This document shows, piece after piece, positions 1 to 8,501 of a DNA stretch of 64,000 nt. Position numbers and translations under genes: made by a program. Each line of letters begins with the position of its first letter. Position 1 is the first letter of the stretch. The stretch comes from Flavobacterium daemonense. GTDB taxonomy: Bacteria; Bacteroidota; Bacteroidia; Flavobacteriales; Flavobacteriaceae. Location: NCBI RefSeq assembly GCF_007341385.1, contig NZ_VJYD01000017.1, forward strand, positions 31,998 to 95,997, written 5' to 3'. The notes under the pieces are model-generated. The model saw only the letters and a list, made by a program, of their open reading frames with translations, was not told the DNA's origin and did no database searches.

Positions 1-2
1 AC

Positions 3-377
3 CAATGGTGGGCGCCAGCTCCTTTTAAATCAAAAACAAAAAGCATGGAATTTAAGGAAGGCGGGCGAAGATTGTATGCAATGGTGAGCCCTGAAGGCGA
101 TGAACGTTGGAGCTTTTTTGATTATACATCTATTTCGCCAAAAACGAATTTCAAACATACCTCTACTTTTTGTGATGCTGATGAAAACCCGATTCCGAAT
201 TTTGGAAGTTCGAACTGGAGCGTTACATTTTCTGAAGAAGGGAATTCAACAATTGTCGACATTGCCATTCACAGAGACAATTTAGACGAAATAGAAAAAT
301 TAATCGAAACTGGCTTCAAAGAAGGATTTACATCAGCAATGGACAGCTTGGATAAAATTTTGGAAGCTGGAAAATAA
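3..377 (+). CDS. SRPBCC (AHSA1-like) protein, 5' end outside window
   Basis: The reading frame is open from the first complete codon at base 3, and the residues before the first internal ATG at 45 (QWWAPAPFKSKTKSM) match the paralogue just downstream (QWWAPAPWKARTKSM). The gene therefore starts upstream of the window and ATG 45 is an internal methionine. The family (START/Bet v 1 fold, Aha1 C-terminal-like) forms a helix-grip cavity that binds small hydrophobic ligands or acts in stress responses; the ligand is not known here. Visible landmarks are MEFKEGGRRLYAMVSPEG and the C-terminal helix GFKEGFTSAMDSLDKIL. It lies 42 bp upstream of its paralogue and is probably co-transcribed with it. Confidence 0.85.
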   Translation, partial: QWWAPAPFKSKTKSMEFKEGGRRLYAMVSPEGDERWSFFDYTSISPKTNFKHTSTFCDADENPIPNFGSSNWSVTFSEEGNSTIVDIAIHRDNLDEIEKLIETGFKEGFTSAMDSLDKILEAGK

Positions 378-419
378 ATGCCTTTTAAAATCAAATAACG
401 AATTTAAAATCTGAAGAAA

Positions 420-923
420 ATGAAATCAAATCTTTTAATGAATTTTACTGTAGATAAAGAAACTAATACTGTAAATGTAAAACGTGAATTTGGTGCTTCG
501 TTATCAAATGTTTGGTCGGCTTGGACGGAGCCTGAAATCTTGGATCAATGGTGGGCACCGGCACCGTGGAAAGCCCGAACGAAAAGTATGGATTTTAAAG
601 AAGGCGGACGTCGACTTTATGCGATGGTTGGTCCAGAAGGCGAAGAGCATTGGGCAATTGCCGATTTTACTTCAATAACGCCGAAAACAAATTTTAAATA
701 TTCCGATGCTTTCAGCGATGCTGAAGGAAATTTAAATGTCGATTTTCCACGTTCTGACTGGAATGTGAGTTTTTCTGGAAAGGGTGATTCAACTTTTGTT
801 GACATCGCTATCAAACACAAAACTTTAGAAGATCTTGAGCAGATTATTGCAATGGGCTTTAAGGAAGGTTTTACAATTGCGATGGAAGGTCTGGATGCGA
901 TTTTTGCAGAGAAACAAAAATAA
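420..923 (+). CDS. SRPBCC (AHSA1-like) domain protein
   Basis: A 167-residue protein of the START-like SRPBCC superfamily, Aha1-type subgroup. The N-terminal strand VKREFGASLSNVWSAWTEPE, followed by DQWWAPAPW, is the typical family opening, and the C-terminal helix is GFKEGFTIAMEGLDAI. No signal peptide is present, so it should be cytoplasmic. The start could be ATG 420 or the in-frame ATG at 438, which would remove six residues; 420 is chosen because it gives a complete N-terminal segment. It is a tandem paralogue of the gene upstream, so the pair looks like a local duplication. The ligand or enzymatic role cannot be told from sequence. A strong hairpin terminator follows. Confidence 0.9.
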   Translation: MKSNLLMNFTVDKETNTVNVKREFGASLSNVWSAWTEPEILDQWWAPAPWKARTKSMDFKEGGRRLYAMVGPEGEEHWAIADFTSITPKTNFKYSDAFSDAEGNLNVDFPRSDWNVSFSGKGDSTFVDIAIKHKTLEDLEQIIAMGFKEGFTIAMEGLDAIFAEKQK

Positions 924-945
924 TTTTTCATTATATTTTACATGA

Positions 946-977
946 AATCCTGCTTTGCCAAAAGCAGGATTCTTTTT
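946..977 (+). terminator. Rho-independent terminator after the SRPBCC pair
   Basis: An 11-bp perfect stem (AATCCTGCTTT, 946-956, with AAAGCAGGATT, 961-971), a 4-nt loop, then a CTTTTT run. It lies 23 bp after the stop of the upstream gene. Confidence 0.85.
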
Positions 978-981
978 AACA

Positions 982-1031
982 ATTGTCAGGCTGAGCGATC
1001 CCGAGGCTTCGGGATCGCTCAGGGTGACAAT
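982..1031. repeat. Long imperfect palindrome with TCCCGAGGCTTCGGGA core
   Basis: Arms 982-1004 and 1009-1031 are reverse complements with one mismatch (ATTGTCAGGCTGAGCGATC against ATTGTCACCCTGAGCGATC in the other arm read in reverse complement). The central 16 bp (999-1014) recur elsewhere in this window (44601; a variant at 32498; a related palindrome at 13645). It lies between convergent genes and belongs to a dispersed intergenic repeat type. Confidence 0.85.
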
Positions 1032-1092
1032 CATTTTTACAATTCACAATTCACAATTCACACTTCACAATTTACAATTAACAATTAATAAT
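1032..1092. repeat. Degenerate tandem ACAATTCACA units
   Basis: About 60 bp of loosely repeated 9-10-mers (ACAATTCAC, ACAATTTAC, ACAATTAAC) directly abut the stop codon of the minus-strand yifB gene. Similar degenerate tracts occur near 20645-20705 and 23338-23356. No coding or terminator function is evident. Confidence 0.6.
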
Positions 1093-2628
1093 TTAACCCA
1101 GCCATCCTTCCCTATCCAAGCTTCTGTATTGAATTGCTTCGGCGATGTGTTGGGAGATTACTGTTGGTGCATTATCTAGATCGGCAATTGTTCTAGATAC
1201 TTTTAAAATTCGATCATAAGCTCGTGCAGAAAGATTGAGTCGTTCCATTGCAGTTTTCAAAAGCTCTTTTGACTGTTCATCTAATGCACAAAATTCCCTA
1301 ATGAGTTTGCTGCTCATTTGCGCATTGTAATGTATGTTTTCAATTTCTTGGAAGCGTTTCGTTTGAATTTCTCTGGCTGCTGTAACACGTTTTCTGATTT
1401 CGACACTGCTTTCGGCTTTTCGGTCATCTGCCAGTTTTTCGAAAGGAACGGGCGTTACTTCAATATGAATGTCAATTCGGTCCAAAAGCGGACCCGAAAT
1501 TTTACTCATATAGCGTTGCATTTCGTGTGGAGAAGACGTATTTGGCATACTTGGATCGTTGAAAAAACCACTAGGACTCGGATTCATACTCGCCACAAGC
1601 ATAAATGATGACGGATATGTAACGGTAAATTTAGCTCTTGAAATGGTTACTTCACGATCTTCCAATGGTTGACGCATAACTTCTAAAACATCGCGTTTAA
1701 ATTCTGGCAATTCATCCAGAAATAAAACACCATTGTGCGCCATCGAAATTTCTCCCGGCTGTGGGTAACTTCCGCCCCCGACTAATGCGACGTTCGAAAT
1801 AGTGTGGTGCGGGCTACGAAACGGTCGCTGATTCATTAAACCGACTTCTTTCAGTTTTCCGGCAACGCTGTGAATTTTGGTGGTTTCGAGTGCTTCTCGC
1901 AACGTCATTGGAGGCAAAATACTTGGGACACGTTTTGCCAACATGGTTTTTCCTGCTCCTGGCGGACCAATTAAAATGATATTATGACCTCCAGCGGCGG
2001 CGATTTCCATACAACGTTTAATGCTTTCTTGACCTCGAACATCTGAAAAATCGTGCTCAGGGAAATCGAGAGTTTTATAAAATTCGGTTCGAGTATCAAT
2101 TACAGTGGGTTGGAGCGTTCCTTTTCCTTTAAAGAAATCTATTATTTCCTGAAGATTTGAAACGCCATAAACATCGAGTCCGGCCACAATCGCCGCTTCT
2201 TTTACGTTTTGAATTGGGAGAAAAAATCCTTTATAGCCCTCTTCTTTTGCTTTTATTGCAATGGGTAGCGCACCACGGATAGGTTGCAGACTTCCATCTA
2301 ACGAAAGTTCGCCCATAATAATATATTGTTCAATTTCGGGTGCTTTTATTTGATCAGAGCCAATTAATATTCCCATTGCGAGTGGCAAATCGTATGCAGA
2401 ACCTTCTTTTCTGAGGTCGGCAGGCGCCATGTTGATGGTTATTTTTTTTCCGGGAAGAGTTAATCCATTATTTTTTAAAGCGGCCGCAATTCTAAAACTG
2501 CTTTCTTTTATTGCGCTATCAGGAAGTCCAACTAAATGATAACCAATTCCTTTATCCATATGAACCTCAATCGTAATTGTGGTTGCTTCTACTCCAAAAA
2601 CGGCACTTCCGTAAACTTTTACTAACAT
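1093..2628 (-). CDS. YifB/ComM-family Mg-chelatase-like AAA+ ATPase
   Basis: A 511-residue protein of the usual length for the YifB/ComM family. An N-terminal ChlI-type domain of the Lon-protease-like S5 fold (about residues 20-140, NMAPADLRKEGSAYDLPLA) is followed by an AAA+ module with Walker A GPPGAGKT (221-228) and a Walker B-like GVLFLDELPEF near 294, then the Mg-chelatase C-terminal helical domain (about 405-500). In other bacteria ComM is a hexameric helicase that promotes branch migration when incoming DNA is integrated during natural transformation; that role here is inference from the family. It is cytoplasmic and monocistronic, convergent with the SRPBCC pair. Confidence 0.95.
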   Translation of the reverse strand: MLVKVYGSAVFGVEATTITIEVHMDKGIGYHLVGLPDSAIKESSFRIAAALKNNGLTLPGKKITINMAPADLRKEGSAYDLPLAMGILIGSDQIKAPEIEQYIIMGELSLDGSLQPIRGALPIAIKAKEEGYKGFFLPIQNVKEAAIVAGLDVYGVSNLQEIIDFFKGKGTLQPTVIDTRTEFYKTLDFPEHDFSDVRGQESIKRCMEIAAAGGHNIILIGPPGAGKTMLAKRVPSILPPMTLREALETTKIHSVAGKLKEVGLMNQRPFRSPHHTISNVALVGGGSYPQPGEISMAHNGVLFLDELPEFKRDVLEVMRQPLEDREVTISRAKFTVTYPSSFMLVASMNPSPSGFFNDPSMPNTSSPHEMQRYMSKISGPLLDRIDIHIEVTPVPFEKLADDRKAESSVEIRKRVTAAREIQTKRFQEIENIHYNAQMSSKLIREFCALDEQSKELLKTAMERLNLSARAYDRILKVSRTIADLDNAPTVISQHIAEAIQYRSLDREGWLG

Positions 2629-2708
2629 AATTCTTCTTTCATTAATTGTTTTTAAAACTAATGAAAAAAAATAATTATTGTAAATATTTTATTACAAATA
2701 AATTTAAA

Positions 2709-3686
2709 TTAAAACGATAATCCAATCTGCTTTTTAATCTCCTCCACAATCCCACTCAAATCTAAACTATTCTGATGCGACCAAAACTCACTTTCAATCT
2801 GACTATTTCGAATACAATTATGACACTCGATAATTTCATGCGAATATCCTTTTCCCAAAACCGGCAAACTGATAACGGCTTCTTTTTCGTCGTTTATAAA
2901 TAAAGAATATCCATCGGCAACAAACCAAGGCGAATTAAGTTCGATCCTTCCTTTACTTCCCGCAATAGTTGCTTTCATATCCGAATCAGAAACTATAGAA
3001 GCATGCAAAATCGATTGTGCCGATTCATATTGCAAAATCATTGAAGTCTGTAAATCAATATTGTTTTTATGCATAATTGCTCTGGCGATAATTTCCTTTG
3101 GTTTACCTATTAGTATATAAGAGAGAAATAAGGGATAAACGCCAATATCAAACAACGCGCCTCCGCCCAATTTTTCATCAAAAAGTCTAAGATTTTCAGT
3201 TTCGCTTCCGCGGAAAGCAAAATCAGCATTGATGTATTTTATTTCTCCGATTTCTCCCTTTTCTATTTTTTTCAGAACTTCTTTTGTTGTCGGAATAAAT
3301 CTGGTCCAAAATGCTTCCATGAAAAACTTTTTGTTCTTTTTTGAAGCTTCAATCATTCGAACAGCATCAGAATACGAAAGCGCAATAGGTTTTTCGCATA
3401 AAACATGTTTTCCAGATTCTAATGCTTTTATAGACAATGCAGCATGCGAATCGTGCGGTGTGGCAATGTAAATAATTTCTACTTCTTCATCAGCAAAAAG
3501 CGCTTCATAAGAATCGTATGCTTTTGAGCAATTGTATTTTTGGGCGAAATCATTTGCTTTCGAATCATCTCTGGAAGCAACTGCAACTAATTCAGCATCT
3601 TCTAGCAATGATAAATCAGATGCAAATTGATGTGCAATATTTCCTAAACCAACAATTCCCCATTTTATTTTTTGTAAATTTTTCAT
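2709..3686 (-). CDS. Gfo/Idh/MocA family oxidoreductase
   Basis: A 325-residue NAD(P)-dependent oxidoreductase. The N-terminal Rossmann fold carries GIVGLGNIA (10-18), and the family signature CEKPIALS has EKP at 98-100, whose lysine is the usual catalytic residue. The C-terminal GFO_IDH_MocA_C alpha/beta domain begins around 130 and includes GGGALFDIGVYPL, which holds the conserved Asp of the active site. There is no signal peptide, so the protein is cytoplasmic, unlike the Tat-exported paralogue at 28111. Members act on sugars, inositols and other cyclic polyols or dihydrodiols; the substrate cannot be read from sequence. It is apparently transcribed alone. Confidence 0.92.
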   Translation of the reverse strand: MKNLQKIKWGIVGLGNIAHQFASDLSLLEDAELVAVASRDDSKANDFAQKYNCSKAYDSYEALFADEEVEIIYIATPHDSHAALSIKALESGKHVLCEKPIALSYSDAVRMIEASKKNKKFFMEAFWTRFIPTTKEVLKKIEKGEIGEIKYINADFAFRGSETENLRLFDEKLGGGALFDIGVYPLFLSYILIGKPKEIIARAIMHKNNIDLQTSMILQYESAQSILHASIVSDSDMKATIAGSKGRIELNSPWFVADGYSLFINDEKEAVISLPVLGKGYSHEIIECHNCIRNSQIESEFWSHQNSLDLSGIVEEIKKQIGLSF

Positions 3687-3817
3687 AAATGTCTTATATA
3701 CACTATACGTCAGCGGTTTAACTAAATCTTCATCTAAAATAGAGAAAAAACATTTTAGAAAATTAAAACTTATCTAACATATTTTCATATTTTTAGCAAC
3801 AAATTAGCAAATACCAT

Positions 3818-6817
3818 ATGAAAAAAGCCCTACTACTACTCTTTTTGAGCGTTTTTTTAACAAAAACATATGCTCAAGACTATTTCCCTGTTAATGAAAG
3901 TGTGCACAACAAAAGTAAAAATTACACCGTTTTTACGAATGCCACCATTTATGTTACTCCAACTCAAAAAATCGAGAAAGGAACTTTGCTTATCCAAGAC
4001 GGAAAAGTAGTTTCTGTTGGAACTAACATCGCAATTCCAAAAAACAGCATCACAATTGATCTGACAGGAAAAACAATTTACCCATCATTTATTGATATTT
4101 ATACCAATTTTGGAATCGAAAAACCAAAAGGAAACATGACTCCAGGACGTAGCCGCAACCCGCTTTATGACACAAAAAGAACGGGTTATTACTGGAACGA
4201 AAGTATTCGTCCTGAAGTAAACGGTTACGAAACTTTTAAATACGATCAGCCTAAGGCCGATGAATTTTTGAAAGCTGGTTTTGGTGTTGTTGGAACTCAC
4301 GTAATTGACGGAGTCGCTCAAGGAACTGGAGCTTTGGTTGCGTTAAACAACGAAAACAACTCAAAACAAATCCTTGCAAACAAATTAACAAATCACTTTG
4401 CTTTTACAAAAAGCGCCTTGACAAATCAGCAATATCCAAGTTCTTTAATGGGTATGATGGCTTTGCTTCGTCAAATGTATTTGGATTTAGATTGGTACAA
4501 AAAAGGCAATTCTGAAACTAAAGATTTGTCATTAGAAGCTTTGGCAAGCAATGAAAAACTGGTTCAGATTTTTGCAACAGAAGACAAATTAAACAGTTTG
4601 AGAGCTTCGAAAATTGCAAAAGAATTTGGTTTAAACTATGTTCTAAAAGGAAGCGGAAACGAATTCGAAAGAATTGAAGAAATCAAAGGTACGAATGCAA
4701 AATTTATCATTCCGATAAGTTTCCCAGACGCTTATGATGTTTCAAATCCGTATTTATCAAACCAAATTGAATTGGCTGATATGCGTTTCTGGAATCAGGC
4801 GCCTACAAACTTAAAAGTGCTTTCAGAAAACGGAGTTGTTTTTGCTTTGACGACTGATAAATTAAAGAAAATTGAAGACTTTAAACCTAATTTATTAAAA
4901 GCTATTAAATACGGTTTTGATAAAACAAAAGCTTTAGAAGCTTTGACTACAATTCCGGCGGCTATTTTAGGAAAAAGTGACGAAATAGGAAGTTTAAAAA
5001 CAGGAAGTTATGCCAATTTCATTGTAACTTCAGGAGAAATTTTTGACGAAAAAACGGTTTTATTTGAAAACTGGGTTCAAGGAAGCAAATTTATCGTGAA
5101 TGATATCAATGCAAAAGATATTCGCGGTAATTATGACTTGACAGTTGGAAAAGATACTTACAAATGGAAAATTGACGGAACAGCTGAAGCTCAAAAATCT
5201 GAAGTTACAACAGTTGATGCAAAAAAAGTAAAAAGCACTTTTTCTATTGCTAAAAACTGGGTTTCTTTAGTAATCAAACCTGCTGATACTATTAAATCTA
5301 ACTTTGTGCGTTTAACAGGATTTGTTGAAAAAACAGATGCTCTTTCTGGAAAAGCCGTTTTATCAAACGGAGATGAATTAGTTTGGAACGCTGTAAAAAC
5401 GAGTCCGTTTGTTGCTGTAAAAGATACTTTAAAACCAGAAAAACCAAATCCGGTTATGCCTGTAACGTATCCAAACGTTGCTTTTGGTGATACTAAAAAA
5501 CAAACAGCGCAGAATTTATTATTCAAAAATGCTACTGTTTGGACAAATGAAAAAGAAGGAATTCTGACTGAAACGGATGTTTTAATCAAAAACGGAAAAA
5601 TCGCTGCTGTCGGCAAAAATCTTTCTGATGCAGGTGCAACTGTAATTGATGCAAAAGGAAAACACATCACAAGCGGTATCATTGACGAGCATTCGCATAT
5701 TGCAATTTCTAGAGGTGTAAACGAAAGCGGACACAACTCAACTGCCGAAGTTACAATTCAGGATGTTGTAAACTCAGAAGACATTAATATTTACAGAGAT
5801 TTAGCTGGAGGTGTGACGATTTCACAATTACTGCACGGTTCTGCAAACCCAATAGGTGGTCGTTCTGCAATCGTAAAATGGAAATGGGGATCTTCTGCAG
5901 ATGAAATGTTATACAAAAATCAACCTAAGTTCATCAAATTTGCTTTGGGTGAAAACGTAAAACAAGCAAACTGGGGAATTGATAATCCAACTCGTTTCCC
6001 ACAAACCAGAATGGGAGTTGAACAGGTTTTTACAGATTATTTCCAACTTGCTAAAGAATATGACGAAAACTGGAAAAAATTCAATGCCGGAAATAAAAAA
6101 GGAAAAGCGCCAAGAGTGGATTTAGAATTACAAACGCTTGCTGAAATTTTAAACAAAGAACGTTTTATTACGTGTCACTCTTATGTAGAATCAGAAATTT
6201 TGATGCTGATGAATGTTGCTGAGAAATTCAACTTTAGAGTGAATACTTTCACACACATTTTAGAAGGTTACAAAGTGGCTGACAAAATGAAAGAACACGG
6301 TGTTGGAGCTTCAACATTTTCTGATTGGTGGGCGTATAAATTTGAGGTTAATGATGCCATTCCGTACAACGGACCAATTATGCACAACGCAGGTTTAGTA
6401 GTTGCTTACAACTCTGATGATGCTGAAATGTCTCGAAGATTAAACCAAGAAGCTGCAAAAGCAGTAAAATACGGAAACGTTTCTGAAGAAGATGCTTGGA
6501 AATTTGTCACTTTAAATCCTGCAAAATTATTACATATCGACGATAAAGTAGGAAGCTTAAAAGTAGGTAAAGATGCCGATGTTGTTTTATGGAGCGAAAA
6601 TCCATTGTCTATTTATGCTAAAGCTGAAAAAACAATTATTGATGGTGTAGTTTATTTTGATATCGAAAAAGATGCTCAGAAACAATTGGACATCACTAAA
6701 GAAAGAAGTCAATTGATTGGACAAATGCTGCAGGAAAAAAATAAAGGAAACAGCACTCAAGCACCAACAAGAAAAGAGAAAAAAGAATATCACTGTGATA
6801 CTTTAGAACAGTTATAA
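3818..6817 (+). CDS. Secreted double-domain amidohydrolase
   Basis: A 999-residue protein with a clear signal peptide (KKALLLLFLSVFLTKTYAQ) that should act in the periplasm or at the cell surface. It contains two amidohydrolase-like units. In the first (about 35-430) the position where the HxH metal motif is expected reads IYPSFIDIYTNFG, without histidines. The second (about 565-960) has a full set: IIDEHSHIA with H625 and H627, then CHSYVES, FTHILEG and the final NSDDAE aspartate. The second unit should therefore be the hydrolytic one, similar to imidazolonepropionase or dipeptidase-like amidohydrolases. The substrate is unknown. It sits 19 bp upstream of a smaller homologue, so the two are very likely co-expressed. 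Confidence 0.9.
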   Translation: MKKALLLLFLSVFLTKTYAQDYFPVNESVHNKSKNYTVFTNATIYVTPTQKIEKGTLLIQDGKVVSVGTNIAIPKNSITIDLTGKTIYPSFIDIYTNFGIEKPKGNMTPGRSRNPLYDTKRTGYYWNESIRPEVNGYETFKYDQPKADEFLKAGFGVVGTHVIDGVAQGTGALVALNNENNSKQILANKLTNHFAFTKSALTNQQYPSSLMGMMALLRQMYLDLDWYKKGNSETKDLSLEALASNEKLVQIFATEDKLNSLRASKIAKEFGLNYVLKGSGNEFERIEEIKGTNAKFIIPISFPDAYDVSNPYLSNQIELADMRFWNQAPTNLKVLSENGVVFALTTDKLKKIEDFKPNLLKAIKYGFDKTKALEALTTIPAAILGKSDEIGSLKTGSYANFIVTSGEIFDEKTVLFENWVQGSKFIVNDINAKDIRGNYDLTVGKDTYKWKIDGTAEAQKSEVTTVDAKKVKSTFSIAKNWVSLVIKPADTIKSNFVRLTGFVEKTDALSGKAVLSNGDELVWNAVKTSPFVAVKDTLKPEKPNPVMPVTYPNVAFGDTKKQTAQNLLFKNATVWTNEKEGILTETDVLIKNGKIAAVGKNLSDAGATVIDAKGKHITSGIIDEHSHIAISRGVNESGHNSTAEVTIQDVVNSEDINIYRDLAGGVTISQLLHGSANPIGGRSAIVKWKWGSSADEMLYKNQPKFIKFALGENVKQANWGIDNPTRFPQTRMGVEQVFTDYFQLAKEYDENWKKFNAGNKKGKAPRVDLELQTLAEILNKERFITCHSYVESEILMLMNVAEKFNFRVNTFTHILEGYKVADKMKEHGVGASTFSDWWAYKFEVNDAIPYNGPIMHNAGLVVAYNSDDAEMSRRLNQEAAKAVKYGNVSEEDAWKFVTLNPAKLLHIDDKVGSLKVGKDADVVLWSENPLSIYAKAEKTIIDGVVYFDIEKDAQKQLDITKERSQLIGQMLQEKNKGNSTQAPTRKEKKEYHCDTLEQL

Positions 6818-6854
6818 GAGCTTTAGAAAATTCATAATGATAAAAAGAGACAAC

Positions 6855-8162
6855 ATGATACATAAAAATATATATAAACTGCTGTTGTTATTTTGTGCTT
6901 CTGTACAAATAAATGCACAGCAAATTCCGGCGCCAAAGCAATCAAAATCGGTTTTGATTTTAAATGCGACTGCGCACTTGGGCAACGGAAAAGTGATTCA
7001 AAACAGTGCAATTGGTTTTAAAGACGGAAAAATTACTTTAGTAGCCGACGCAACAACTATCAGACTTGCTGCTGATGCTTATGACACTACAATTGATGCA
7101 TCTGGAAAACATGTGTATCCTGGATTTATCGCTGCTAATACAACTTTAGGATTAGTTGAAATTGACGCCGTAAAGTCATCTGATGATGAGGAAGAAATTG
7201 GAACTTTTAACCCAAATGTTAGAAGTATTGTCGCTTATAATTCGGAGTCAAAAGTAGTAGAAACCGTTCGTCCAAATGGCGTTTTGGTCGCTCAGGTAAC
7301 ACCACGAGGCGGAACGATTTCTGGAACTTCATCAATCGTACAATTAGACGCTTGGAGCTGGAAAGATGCGATTTTGAAAGAAAATGACGGAATTCATTTG
7401 AATTTCCCTTCTAGTTTCAAAAGATCTGGATCTTGGTTTGAACCTGGAGTTATTGAGCCAAACAAAGATTATGCAAAACAATCTGAAGAAATAAATGCAT
7501 TTTTAATCAACGCAAAAGCATATAATCAAACAACGCCAAAAGAAAGAAACATTGTTCTAGAAGCTACAAAAGGATTATTTGACGGAACTCAGACACTTTA
7601 CATTCATGCTGATGAAGAAAAACAAATTGTAGATGCCATTCAATTAGCGGCAGACAATCAAATCAAAAAAATTGTTATCGTTGGCGGATTTGAAGCGTAC
7701 AAAGCAACTGCTCAATTATTAAAATATAATGTTGGAGTTCTTTTAAGACGTGTACACGATATGCCAACAAGTGCTGATCAAGATGTGAACTTGCCTTATA
7801 AAATGGCAAAAATATTGACTGATAAAGGTATTGTTGTAGGTTTGGAAAACAGCGGTGATCACGAGCGTATGAGCGTGCGAAACTTGCCTTTCTTGGCTGG
7901 AACTTGTGCTGCTTTTGGTTTAGATAAAGAAATTGCTGTACAGTTGATCACATTAAATACTGCAAAATTATTGAATGTTGACACTACTTGCGGTTCATTA
8001 GAAACTGGCAAAGATGCTACTTTGTTTATTTCTGAAGGAGATGCTCTAGACATGAGAACAAACAAATTGACAACTGCTTTTATTCAAGGAAGATTAATCA
8101 ATTTAGATACTTTCCAAAATAAACTGAATAGAAAATTCAAAGAAAAGTACGGTCAGAAATAG
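6855..8162 (+). CDS. Secreted amidohydrolase-fold protein without HxH motif
   Basis: An in-frame ATG at 6837 exists, but the ATG at 6855 gives a normal signal peptide (MIHKNIYKLLLLFCASVQ, then INAQQ), so 6855 is preferred (435 residues). The protein follows the composite amidohydrolase layout: an N-terminal beta-sandwich with SVLILNATAHLGNGKVIQ, a barrel, and a C-terminal TAKLLNVDTTCGSLETGKDA return to the sandwich. At the HxH position it reads HVYPGFIAANTTLG, with no histidines, so it is probably not a classical metal-dependent hydrolase. It resembles the degenerate N-terminal half of the neighbour upstream and may act as its partner. The role is unknown. Confidence 0.85.
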   Translation: MIHKNIYKLLLLFCASVQINAQQIPAPKQSKSVLILNATAHLGNGKVIQNSAIGFKDGKITLVADATTIRLAADAYDTTIDASGKHVYPGFIAANTTLGLVEIDAVKSSDDEEEIGTFNPNVRSIVAYNSESKVVETVRPNGVLVAQVTPRGGTISGTSSIVQLDAWSWKDAILKENDGIHLNFPSSFKRSGSWFEPGVIEPNKDYAKQSEEINAFLINAKAYNQTTPKERNIVLEATKGLFDGTQTLYIHADEEKQIVDAIQLAADNQIKKIVIVGGFEAYKATAQLLKYNVGVLLRRVHDMPTSADQDVNLPYKMAKILTDKGIVVGLENSGDHERMSVRNLPFLAGTCAAFGLDKEIAVQLITLNTAKLLNVDTTCGSLETGKDATLFISEGDALDMRTNKLTTAFIQGRLINLDTFQNKLNRKFKEKYGQK

Positions 8163-8178
8163 GCAGCTTTCTTTTTGT

Positions 8179-8221
8179 AAAAAACGGCATCTTTTGAAAT
8201 ATTCAATTGATGCCGTTTTTT
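8179..8221 (+). terminator. Rho-independent terminator after amidohydrolase pair
   Basis: Stem AAAAACGGCATC (8180-8191) pairs with GATGCCGTTTTT (8209-8220) around a 17-nt loop, followed by a T-rich stretch, 17 bp after the stop codon. Confidence 0.8.
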
Positions 8222-8501
8222 ATTTAATGCAAACAATTTTAACGTTGTATTGAATATTTGAAGAGAAAAAATTATAATTTTAAGAATAATAGTATCTTTT
8301 TTTCATCCTATTTTGCAAAAATTGCGCGATTTGCTCATTTGAACTTTAATAAATTGTAAAATTTAAGTCTTTTTTAAGATATACACGTAAAATTTAGGGG
8401 GTCAAATTTAAAAATTAACAAAAATTAAACATTAGACTCTATTTTTTATAGGGGTATTAATTGATTTTATACTTTTATAAAAAATTTAAAACTAAATAAC
8501 T
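8222..8501. other. AT-rich gap upstream of the ammonium transporter
   Basis: A stretch of 280 bp without a gene. It probably holds the promoter and leader of the transporter gene, including short G runs (TTAGGGGGTC near 8396, ATAGGGGTATT near 8450), but no box matching TAnnTTTG or other recognisable operator could be assigned. Confidence 0.4.

Noticed and set aside
955..1179. 74-codon plus-strand frame
   Set aside because: Runs through the terminator, a palindrome and the tandem repeats into the antisense of yifB; not a gene.
5191..5736. 181-codon minus-strand frame within the amidohydrolase gene
   Set aside because: Lies fully antisense to a well-supported gene and has low-complexity Ser/Phe/Thr-rich composition.
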